From assembly GCA_019090845.1 (NCBI GenBank), contig JAHRVD010000290.1, positions 1-9,591 on the forward strand: a DNA stretch of 9,591 nucleotides, read 5' to 3'. Below, in pieces: positions 1-5,606 of the stretch; within the stretch, counting starts at the first letter, position 1; each line of letters opens with the position of its first letter. This DNA comes from Marinosulfonomonas sp. (lineage in GTDB: Bacteria; Pseudomonadota; Alphaproteobacteria; Rhodobacterales; Rhodobacteraceae). Position numbers and translations under genes: made by a program. The notes beneath the pieces were generated by a model. The model saw only the letters and a list, made by a program, of their open reading frames with translations, searched no databases and was not told the DNA's origin.

Positions 1-641
1 ACGTGCTGCCGCGAGTTGCTGCGTTATTGGACGTGATGGTAATGTCGGATGTTTCCGGCGTGGTGGATGGCGCAACATTTGAACGCCCGATCTATGCAGG
101 CAACGCAATTCAAACCGTGACATCGGTCGACGCCAAGAAAATTCTGACGGTTCGCACCTCGACATTCGATGCGGCTGGCGATGGCGGCTCTGCGTCGGTG
201 GACAAAATCGGCGCTGCCGATAACCCCGGTCTGTCGGAATGGATTGAAGACAAGGTCGCCCCAAGCGATCGTCCAGAACTGACATCTGCGGGAATCGTTG
301 TTTCTGGTGGCCGTGGCGTTGGATCAGAAGAAAACTTTGCCCTGATCGAGCAACTGGCCGACAAGCTGGGGGCCGCAGTTGGTGCTTCGCGCGCAGCGGT
401 TGATAGTGGCTATGCGCCCAACGACTGGCAAGTTGGTCAAACCGGCAAAGTCGTAGCGCCGGGTCTTTATGTTGCTGTGGGTATCTCTGGTGCGATCCAG
501 CACCTTGCAGGCATGAAAGACAGTAAGATCATCGTGGCAATTAACAAAGATGAAGAGGCACCGATTTTTCAGGTCGCTGATTTCGGTCTTGTTGCTGATC
601 TGTTTTCCGCTGTGCCGGAACTGATTGAAAAACTCGGATAA
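1..641 (+). CDS. etfA: Electron transfer flavoprotein alpha subunit, C-terminal part (5' end outside window)
   Basis: This is the FAD-binding subunit of the soluble ETF heterodimer, which passes electrons from acyl-CoA and other dehydrogenases to ETF:ubiquinone oxidoreductase. About 213 codons are present; the family is normally about 310 residues, so roughly the first third is missing. The frame is open from the first bases: positions 1-2 are the end of a split codon and the GTG at 3 is an internal Val, not a start. Typical family segments are visible: the RPIYAGNAI stretch, [10 protein letters not shown], then the C-terminal FAD domain with [55 protein letters not shown] and [23 protein letters not shown]. 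The stop TAA is at 639-641. etfB would be expected just upstream. The hydroxybutyryl-CoA dehydrogenase gene downstream on the same strand fits a fatty-acid or butanoate oxidation setting, although a minus-strand gene lies between them. Confidence 0.97.
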   Translation, partial: VLPRVAALLDVMVMSDVSGVVDGATFERPIYAGNAIQTVTSVDAKKILTVRTSTFDAAGDGGSASVDKIGAADNPGLSEWIEDKVAPSDRPELTSAGIVVSGGRGVGSEENFALIEQLADKLGAAVGASRAAVDSGYAPNDWQVGQTGKVVAPGLYVAVGISGAIQHLAGMKDSKIIVAINKDEEAPIFQVADFGLVADLFSAVPELIEKLG

Positions 642-646
642 CGAAA

Positions 647-672
647 CTGGCCCACCCCCAAAGGTGGGCCAG
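647..672. terminator. Strong hairpin between convergent etfA and DUF6473-like gene, probably a bidirectional terminator
   Basis: A perfect 10-bp stem (CTGGCCCACC at 647-656 paired with GGTGGGCCAG at 663-672) encloses a 6-nt loop. It starts 5 nt after the etfA stop and ends 8 nt before the stop of the convergent minus-strand gene. No T-run follows on the plus strand. On the minus strand the bases after the stem read TTTCGTTAT, which is moderately T-rich. Serving both genes is inferred from position. Confidence 0.82.
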
Positions 673-680
673 CCACTGCT

Positions 681-1508
681 TCAGTGAACGCGCGGAAGAA
701 TTTTCTGCAAACGCCAAGCCGCAGTTTCATGAGCGATTGGGCCAAGCATTTCACTGGCCATTATTTCTTCCAGAGCATTGAAAGCCATCCGATCGCGCCC
801 GGCATCAATTTCTGATTGTGTTGCGACAACTTCCACAACATCCGACGCCTGTTCCGAAACCCGGTTAATCATATCCCGGTCAACGAACGCCGGATCAGAA
901 TTCAGGTCATTGGATTTTGCTGTGTCATCAGGTGTATGGGCAGAAAGCCAAAGAAGAATCACGCGCCCTTCAATGCGCGACATTAACAATTTCATGCGCG
1001 CGACCCATGCTTCCTTTAGTTCATCGCGGACTAAAGAGAATTTTTCCGGCGAGATTTCATTCAGACAGCCGAGCATATGCCGGTTGAAGTGGAACTCGGT
1101 AAAGTCGACTTCCCGAAAGACAGTATGCAAAAACCCCGATGCCTTTATGAACCTGTCGTTGCGCCGTGGATGCACAGAATAAAATCTGTTCGAAAGGTTC
1201 TGTGCCCCCATCAACTGAATTATTGTGACCTCGGCCGCCGAGCATATGTCGGTTACTGTCGTGTCCTGTGCAAAAACTTCGTTGCCGGCATTCTGGCACC
1301 CCAAATTTACCACCGGCATTTGAATTAATTGCTCCAGCATGGTCGGATAAGGCGTTTCCAGGAATTTTCCATATGTCTCGGAACCGCCAATCACAGCACA
1401 GTATGGTTTGTCCAGTTTTCTGCGCGGACCACGGAACAGCAGTTTTGATCTGCCATAACGGCACGGATAATAGTCAAGGGCACCCCTGCCCAAGTGTTCA
1501 TAGGCCAT
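681..1508 (-). CDS. DUF6473-like protein, possible SGNH/GDSL-hydrolase fold, function unknown
   Basis: The product has 275 residues with no signal peptide or membrane segment visible, so it is probably cytoplasmic. It opens MAYEHLGRGALDYYPCRYG and contains GGSETYGKF (41-49), VVNLGCQNAG (66-75), MGAQNLSNRFYSVHPRRNDR (100-119) and a C-terminal PIAHETAAW (257-265). From memory these blocks match a protein family of Roseobacter-type bacteria labelled DUF6473. Their order resembles SGNH hydrolases: Ser43 near the first strand, Gly69 or Gly75, the GAQN block (101-104) and His260 near the end. A catalytic role is inference only. The ATG at 1508 is preferred over the upstream in-frame GTG at 1520: the family seems to begin MAYE, and a GGTGGA sequence lies at SD distance from it. 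The gene is divergent from hbd and convergent with etfA, so it is probably monocistronic. Confidence 0.8.
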   Translation of the reverse strand: MAYEHLGRGALDYYPCRYGRSKLLFRGPRRKLDKPYCAVIGGSETYGKFLETPYPTMLEQLIQMPVVNLGCQNAGNEVFAQDTTVTDICSAAEVTIIQLMGAQNLSNRFYSVHPRRNDRFIKASGFLHTVFREVDFTEFHFNRHMLGCLNEISPEKFSLVRDELKEAWVARMKLLMSRIEGRVILLWLSAHTPDDTAKSNDLNSDPAFVDRDMINRVSEQASDVVEVVATQSEIDAGRDRMAFNALEEIMASEMLGPIAHETAAWRLQKILPRVH

Positions 1509-1653
1509 GATTCCACCCACTTAAATGTTTCACCCGTGTTCAGAGTCGCAAACACAGGTTTCCAATTGCCTAACTGTAGAATTTGAACGGATTATCGGCA
1601 GTGGTCAGCTTGCACCGACTAACCTCAGGGGCTAAATGAGCGCAGGAATTATT

Positions 1654-1659
1654 GGAGGG
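1654..1659 (+). promoter_or_regulatory. Ribosome binding site that fixes the hbd start
   Basis: GGAGGG lies 6 nt before the ATG at 1666. An in-frame ATG at 1636 would add ten residues ahead of the Rossmann fold and has no comparable site, so 1666 is the better start. In the spacer upstream (1509-1653), a TTGCCT at 1566 and GATTAT at 1590 with 18 nt between could be a promoter, but the match is weak. Confidence 0.8.
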
Positions 1660-1665
1660 CAAGAC

Positions 1666-2541
1666 ATGGACATTTCGACCGTAGGTGTGATCGGTGCCGG
1701 GCAGATGGGCAATGGCATCGCCCATGTTTTTGCGTTGGCTGGTTACGATGTGCTGCTGACAGATGTCAGCGAGGATGCTCTGAAAGCAGCGGTATCACTA
1801 ATCGACCGAAATCTGGAACGTCAGGTATCGCGGGAAAAAATCAGCGCCGACGACAAAGCGGCAGCCATGGCCCGGATAACCGCAACCGGGAAACTCGCCG
1901 ATCTGGGGCAATGCGATCTGGTGATCGAAGCAGCCACAGAACAAGAGGCCGTTAAGGTCGCTATCTTCAAGGAACTGCTTGAACATTTGCAACCACACAC
2001 GATCCTGACATCAAATACATCGTCAATCTCGATCACCCGCTTGGCCGCAGGCACAGACCGGCCCGGAAAGTTCCTAGGTTTTCATTTCATGAACCCGGTT
2101 CCGCTGATGCAGCTGGTCGAGCTTATTCGCGGCATTGCAACGGATGATGAAACCTACAAAGCCTGCCTGAACGTCGTGGAACGGCTTGGAAAAACCGCCG
2201 CCACGGCGCAGGATTTCCCGGCTTTCATTGTTAATCGTATTTTGATGCCGATGATTAACGAGGCCGTTTATACCCTTTTTGAGGGTGTCGGATCGGTCGA
2301 ATCGATAGATTTATCCATGCGTTTGGGAACCAACCACCCGATGGGTCCGCTGGAACTGGCGGATTTCATCGGCCTAGATACTTGTTTGGCAATCATGCAC
2401 GTCCTGCATGATGGTTTGGGTGACACAAAATATCGTGCCTGCCCTTTGCTGACGAAATATGTTGAAGCTGGCTGGTTGGGGCGCAAAACCAAGCGGGGCT
2501 TTTACGACTATTCTGGCGACACACCCGTTCCGACGCGCTAA
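1666..2541 (+). CDS. hbd: 3-hydroxybutyryl-CoA dehydrogenase (3-hydroxyacyl-CoA dehydrogenase family)
   Basis: This soluble enzyme interconverts (S)-3-hydroxybutyryl-CoA and acetoacetyl-CoA with NAD(P), a step in butanoate, fatty-acid or polyhydroxybutyrate-linked metabolism. At 291 residues it has the usual length of the single-function enzyme. The Rossmann fold begins at once with GAGQMG (10-15, the GxGxxG motif) and continues with LTDVS, whose Asp33 favours NAD over NADP. The catalytic region has SNTSS (116-120), GFHFMNPVPLMQLVE (138-152) with His140 and Glu152 as the dyad, and FIVNRI with Asn190. The C-terminal dimerisation domain contains HPMGPLELADFIGLD (224-238) and the closing GWLGRKTKRGFYDYS. 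The start follows from the GGAGGG site. In related bacteria this gene sits near etfBA, whose product accepts electrons from acyl-CoA oxidation; here a minus-strand gene separates them. Its stop overlaps the stop of the convergent acyltransferase gene by 4 bp. Confidence 0.95.
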   Translation: MDISTVGVIGAGQMGNGIAHVFALAGYDVLLTDVSEDALKAAVSLIDRNLERQVSREKISADDKAAAMARITATGKLADLGQCDLVIEAATEQEAVKVAIFKELLEHLQPHTILTSNTSSISITRLAAGTDRPGKFLGFHFMNPVPLMQLVELIRGIATDDETYKACLNVVERLGKTAATAQDFPAFIVNRILMPMINEAVYTLFEGVGSVESIDLSMRLGTNHPMGPLELADFIGLDTCLAIMHVLHDGLGDTKYRACPLLTKYVEAGWLGRKTKRGFYDYSGDTPVPTR

Positions 2542-3455
2542 CCTTTTTTCAGTGACAGGGTGTGCTCTCGCAACCAGGCGATGAATTCGCGGGTATTTCC
2601 GGATTTTTCTTTCAGCACATCGGGTGCCAAGGGTTTTCCAACGATCGGCGCCTGTGGTTTGTCCAGTGCGTGGACCACTTCGTGCAGCAACAACCCCTGG
2701 CGTAGTGTTGCAGAAATCCGCTCACCCATCAGGTAAAGCCGCGAATTCTGCCCGGGAAAATAGATCGGCAACACAGTTGCTCCGGAACGCTGGATCATCT
2801 TAGCGGTAAAGGGATTCCACTCACTTTCAATCGCCGGGCCAAACCATGTTTTGGCCGCCGCCACCTCACCTGCCGGAAACAGGATAATAACACCTCCGTC
2901 TTTAAGGTGTTGCATCGCCGTTTTCCGCATCTTCAGACTTTCGTTGAAGCTGTCCTTTTCATGGGGAAATGGCACCGGCAACATGAACTGGCTAATTTCC
3001 TGCACGCCAGAAATTAGCGAACGGGTCAAAATCAGAAAGTCGTCGCGTTTACGCCCGACCAGCTCGGCCATGACCATGCCATCGACCATGCCGTGAGGGT
3101 GGTTGGCAACAACAACCAAAGCGCCGGTGGCCGGAATATTGTCAACCTGATCGTCTGGCGTCACCAAACTAATTCCCATGAACCGCAGTGCCTGAGAAAA
3201 GAACTCCAACCCTTCGGTGAAACCAGAACGTTCAAAAGCACGGATCTTGCGCAGCAATGTTATTTTGCCCGTCATCCATTCCAGCGCGCGAATAGCATAG
3301 ATTTTTTTTGGATCAGTAAAAGTCGTCGCATACGACAGCTTGCGCTTGTCGTATGGCACGTAATTCTCAGGTGCATCCTGCTGATCTGGCAGCGGTGTTT
3401 CCTGAAAGCTGTCTACCAATTCGTCCGCCTTGTATATTCGGGTCTTTCCACTCAC
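2538..3455 (-). CDS. Lysophospholipid acyltransferase family protein (PlsC/hemolysin-like), last gene of the chvI-ptsH series
   Basis: The predicted 305-residue protein carries the two main blocks of glycerolipid acyltransferases: NHPHGMVDG (118-126), matching the NHPFGGLDG-type catalytic motif with His119 and Asp125, and FPAGEVA (193-199), matching the FPEG-type acceptor-binding block. No clear transmembrane helix is seen. The likely role is transfer of a fatty acyl group to a lysophospholipid or related acceptor at the inner membrane; the true substrate cannot be read from the sequence. The start chosen is GTG at 3455, 4 nt after the ptsH stop. No ATG occurs before residue 61, and the reading frame extends back to a TTG at 3548 only by running through ptsH. 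The SD is weak (GAAGAA inside the end of ptsH), which suggests translational coupling to ptsH. The gene ends tail-to-tail with hbd and no terminator is visible. Confidence 0.85.
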   Translation of the reverse strand: MSGKTRIYKADELVDSFQETPLPDQQDAPENYVPYDKRKLSYATTFTDPKKIYAIRALEWMTGKITLLRKIRAFERSGFTEGLEFFSQALRFMGISLVTPDDQVDNIPATGALVVVANHPHGMVDGMVMAELVGRKRDDFLILTRSLISGVQEISQFMLPVPFPHEKDSFNESLKMRKTAMQHLKDGGVIILFPAGEVAAAKTWFGPAIESEWNPFTAKMIQRSGATVLPIYFPGQNSRLYLMGERISATLRQGLLLHEVVHALDKPQAPIVGKPLAPDVLKEKSGNTREFIAWLREHTLSLKKG

Positions 3456-3459
3456 GGAT

Positions 3460-3738
3460 TTAAAATTCTTCGCCAAATCTGTCCGCAACAAGCAAGTCCA
3501 CCGCTTCAGCCAGTTTTGCAGCTTCGGCACCGTCAGTCTCGACCTCAATAAATGTTCCTTTGGACGCTGCCAACATCAAAAGCCCCATGATGCTGTCGCC
3601 AGATGCCGACAGGCCGTCCTTGGAAACCGTGGCCCGAGCGTCATGAGCCTCGACCACCTCAACAAGTTTTGCCGACGCACGCGCATGCAGACCTTTTTCA
3701 TTGATGATACGCAATTTGCGAAGGTTTTCCTGGCTCAT
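3460..3738 (-). CDS. ptsH: HPr phosphocarrier protein
   Basis: HPr is the small phosphocarrier of the PTS: it takes phosphate from enzyme I on a His and passes it to EIIA. The product has 92 residues, close to the usual 85-95. Visible are NEKGLHARASAKLVE with phosphoryl-accepting His18, and SGDSIMGLLMLAASKG with Ser49 at the place of regulatory Ser46 of Gram-positive HPr, the residue modified by HprK. Both sites being present together with hprK in the operon supports a dual-control HPr. The start ATG at 3738 gives MSQENLRKLRIINEKG; upstream in-frame codons would overlap the EIIA gene and lack HPr similarity. The EIIA stop lies 10 nt upstream and the SD is poor (AAAGA only 2 nt before the ATG), so translation may depend on coupling. 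No sugar-specific EIIB or EIIC gene is present, which fits a regulatory rather than transport PTS. Confidence 0.96.
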   Translation of the reverse strand: MSQENLRKLRIINEKGLHARASAKLVEVVEAHDARATVSKDGLSASGDSIMGLLMLAASKGTFIEVETDGAEAAKLAEAVDLLVADRFGEEF

Positions 3739-3748
3739 AATCTTTGCA

Positions 3749-4141
3749 TTATACCGGAGAGTTATCGACACTGTCGATGTATTTACGCCCCGCAGCCTTG
3801 GCACATTCAACCGCATCCGGGACACTCAGATGACGGGATTTCGCCAGCTTTATCAACATCGGTAAATTTGCACCATAAATGATGCGGCGGTTGGATGGGC
3901 TACAGGCCAACAACGACAGGTTTGATGGTGAGCCACCAAACATGTCAGTGACAACCACAACACCGTCACCGGTATCAACGTCGTTTGCAGCCGCACATAT
4001 CTCTGCCTCTTTCTCAGAGCGGTCATGGTTGGCTTCAATTGCAATTGCACGCAGGCCGTCTGCCTTGCCGACAACATGTTCGACAGCGGCCAGATATTCT
4101 CTGGACAGACCACCATGAGCGACGATCACGATTCCGATCAC
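3749..4141 (-). CDS. manX: PTS EIIA component, mannose family (EIIA-Man type)
   Basis: This 130-residue cytoplasmic protein matches a stand-alone EIIA domain of the mannose PTS family. It opens MIGIVIVAHGGLSREYLAAV, where His9 in VAHGG is the expected phosphorylation site. It continues with VVVVTDMFGGSPSNLSLL, the TDxFGGSP block typical of this family, and GANLPMLIKLA. HPr, encoded next, should be the phosphate donor. With no EIIB or EIIC nearby, and as in other alphaproteobacteria, it probably acts as a phosphorylation-state sensor rather than in sugar uptake. The start is GTG at 4141, preceded by GGGGAA with 5 nt spacing; the site lies in the 14-nt gap after the rapZ stop. The symbol manX follows the usage for the equivalent rhizobial gene; the target regulated here is unknown. 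Confidence 0.93.
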   Translation of the reverse strand: MIGIVIVAHGGLSREYLAAVEHVVGKADGLRAIAIEANHDRSEKEAEICAAANDVDTGDGVVVVTDMFGGSPSNLSLLACSPSNRRIIYGANLPMLIKLAKSRHLSVPDAVECAKAAGRKYIDSVDNSPV

Positions 4142-4155
4142 GTCCGTTCCCCAAT

Positions 4156-5079
4156 CTATGCGCTTGGCGGCGGTGACCCAATGTCACGCCCTTCAAGTTC
4201 CCAGTGCCTTTTAGACACCTGCCATCCCAATGCTGCAAGTGCATTCGCCAGTTTTTCCACGACGAAAACTGAACGGTGTTGGCCGCCGGTGCAGCCAAAT
4301 GCAATTGACAGATGCGATTTTCCTTCGTCAGCGAAGGCTGGCAGCAATATAGCGACCATATCGCTGACTTTTTCAAAGAAATCTGCAAAACGCTCATCCT
4401 GCTCAACATACTTTGCAACGGCAGATGATTGTCCCGATAACATTCGCAAATCGGCGTCCCAATATGGGTTTCGCAGAAAACGGCAGTCAAAAACCATATC
4501 CGCGCCGCGCGGCAATCCACGCTTGTAGGAAAACGACTGAACTGACACAGCCAATCGGGCTTCGCCGCTGGTGTCAAACCAGCGCGCAATTTCGGCCTTC
4601 AAATTATGTGGCGTCAAATCTGATGTGTCGATTAACACATCTGCGCGCGACCGTATCGGCTCCAACAATTCAAATTCCCGCTCAATCCCTTGTAGTGGAG
4701 TTTCAGCGAGCGCCATTGGATGGGGTCTGCGCGTTTCCGAAAACCGGCGAACCAGCACCTCCGCCGAGCAATTAAGATATAGCAACTCGATATCCAGATC
4801 AGGATTTTCGCTAGATTGTTCTATTGAATCCAGCAGCCGGGTGACGGAAAAATCGCGATTGCGTATATCCAGACCAAGCGCAAGCGGTCGGCCGATGGAT
4901 GGCCCCTCCAGAAGGCGCGGCATCAAGCTTAGTGGCAGGTTGTCGATTACTTCGAACCCGATGTCTTCCAAAGCGCGAACGGCCGTAGCGCGTCCGGCGC
5001 CAGATGGTCCAGTAACAAAAACCACCTTTTCACCACCCCGGCGGCCATTCTTTTCATTTTCATTGTCAGGAATAGGCAT
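4156..5079 (-). CDS. rapZ: RapZ/YvcJ family nucleotide-binding protein
   Basis: The product has 307 residues. It starts with a P-loop region, FVTGPSGAGRATAVRALEDI (21-40), then IDNLPLSLMPRLL (45-57), a domain typical of the family. The C-terminal half carries SFSYKRGLPRGADMVFDCRF (182-201), RNPYW and FGCTGGQHRSV (261-271), the most conserved family signature. In E. coli RapZ guides RNase E to the GlmZ sRNA and so sets GlmS level and amino-sugar supply; the Bacillus homologue hydrolyses nucleotides. GlmZ is not known in alphaproteobacteria, so the ligand here is open. The Walker A reads GPSGAGRA (24-31): the usual Lys is Arg30 and the usual Ser/Thr is Ala31, so ATP binding may be weakened. ATG at 5079 is preferred to the TTG at 5082 because AAGGAG has 6-nt spacing to it. 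The start overlaps the hprK stop by one base. Confidence 0.95.
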   Translation of the reverse strand: MPIPDNENEKNGRRGGEKVVFVTGPSGAGRATAVRALEDIGFEVIDNLPLSLMPRLLEGPSIGRPLALGLDIRNRDFSVTRLLDSIEQSSENPDLDIELLYLNCSAEVLVRRFSETRRPHPMALAETPLQGIEREFELLEPIRSRADVLIDTSDLTPHNLKAEIARWFDTSGEARLAVSVQSFSYKRGLPRGADMVFDCRFLRNPYWDADLRMLSGQSSAVAKYVEQDERFADFFEKVSDMVAILLPAFADEGKSHLSIAFGCTGGQHRSVFVVEKLANALAALGWQVSKRHWELEGRDIGSPPPSA

Positions 5080-5513
5080 CAATCACTCCTTCCCCCTTTT
5101 AGGTATTGCAAAATGGCGGCGGGAAAATATCCGTGCATTGGGGTGTGAAGCATAGGCAGAATCTGCCCCAGTATGACGGTATTTCGCTCCGGCGGCAGAC
5201 GCTGATCCTCTTGCTTGCCCAAATCGATCACAAGACGCAACAACGCCGAACTTTGGGTTTCGGCAGCCAATATTCCAACACCCCACGCCTCGATCCGCCC
5301 CCGGATCGTATCGGGGCAACTGGCCTGCAACCCGTATTCTGTCCGCCTAACTACCGTGCGATCATCTGCGACCAACATCGCGCCCAGCGCCATCATTTCC
5401 AAAGCAAATGCAGACTTGCCGGAACCAGACGGTCCGATTATTAGCGCCGCCGCAGGACCATAGGCCACGCAACTGGCGTGAACAATTTCGGATTGATCCG
5501 ACTGTTTAGACAT
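5079..5513 (-). CDS. hprK: HPr kinase/phosphorylase, short alphaproteobacterial form
   Basis: HprK phosphorylates HPr on a serine using ATP and, in Gram-positive bacteria, can also remove that phosphate; the target here would be Ser49 of the HPr encoded three genes downstream. The product has only 144 residues against about 310 in firmicutes. The N-terminal domain is absent and only the catalytic kinase domain remains, as is usual in alphaproteobacteria. Visible motifs are IVHASCVAYG (10-19), Walker A GPSGSGKS (27-34), LVADDRT (47-53) with Asp50 and Asp51, and GRIEAWGVGIL (72-82) in place of the HprK signature loop. The start ATG at 5513 has an AGGA-type SD upstream. A 93-nt gap separates it from chvG, the largest in the series, so a second promoter or processing site there is possible. 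Confidence 0.95.
   Translation of the reverse strand: MSKQSDQSEIVHASCVAYGPAAALIIGPSGSGKSAFALEMMALGAMLVADDRTVVRRTEYGLQASCPDTIRGRIEAWGVGILAAETQSSALLRLVIDLGKQEDQRLPPERNTVILGQILPMLHTPMHGYFPAAILQYLKGGRSD
5086..5091 (-). promoter_or_regulatory. Ribosome binding site for rapZ inside the end of hprK
   Basis: On the minus strand AAGGAG lies within the last codons of hprK, 6 nt before the ATG at 5079. The hprK TGA shares its final A with this ATG (TGATG), a layout typical of termination-reinitiation coupling. The in-frame TTG at 5082 would have only 3 nt spacing. Confidence 0.8.
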
Positions 5514-5529
5514 GACGATCCTGAAGAAC

Positions 5530-5549
5530 GGGCCAACACCGGCTGGCCC
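5530..5549. repeat. Inverted repeat in the chvG-hprK gap
   Basis: GGGCCA (5530-5535) and TGGCCC (5544-5549) form a 6-bp GC-rich stem with an 8-nt loop, in the 93-nt gap between the chvG stop and the hprK start. A second small hairpin, GTCGC-TGTT-GCGAC (5591-5604), sits just after the chvG stop. Neither is followed on the minus strand by a T-run, so neither is a convincing terminator. Attenuation or mRNA processing between the two operon halves is possible. Confidence 0.45.
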
Positions 5550-5606
5550 AATGCCTGCCCATTACTGCCCTATATCAGGTGCCGGTTCCAGTCGCTGTTG
5601 CGACCG

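Noticed and set aside
778..1510. Plus- and minus-strand open frames inside the DUF6473-like gene
   Set aside because: The DUF6473 frame covers the whole stretch with family-like sequence; the others have no motif or ribosome binding site.
1536..1555. GTGTT/AACAC inverted repeat in the DUF6473-hbd spacer
   Set aside because: A 5-bp stem with a 10-nt loop and no extension is too weak to call an operator or terminator.
3456..3548. Upstream extension of the acyltransferase frame to a TTG at 3548
   Set aside because: These codons are simply ptsH read in another frame; the acyltransferase more likely starts at the GTG just after the ptsH stop.
3745..3752. A perfect TATAAT on the minus strand just before ptsH
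   Set aside because: It is made by the last codons and stop of EIIA (GTA TAA T), and I saw no suitable -35; I treat it as chance.
3739..3825. N-terminal extension of HPr by 29 residues
   Set aside because: It would overlap the end of the EIIA gene and adds sequence without HPr similarity; the ATG at 3738 gives normal HPr length.
4025..4589. Overlapping open frames on both strands in the rapZ-EIIA region (up to about 184 codons)
   Set aside because: They cross the real rapZ and EIIA genes in other frames, and their low-complexity Arg/Ser/Pro composition is typical of shadows.
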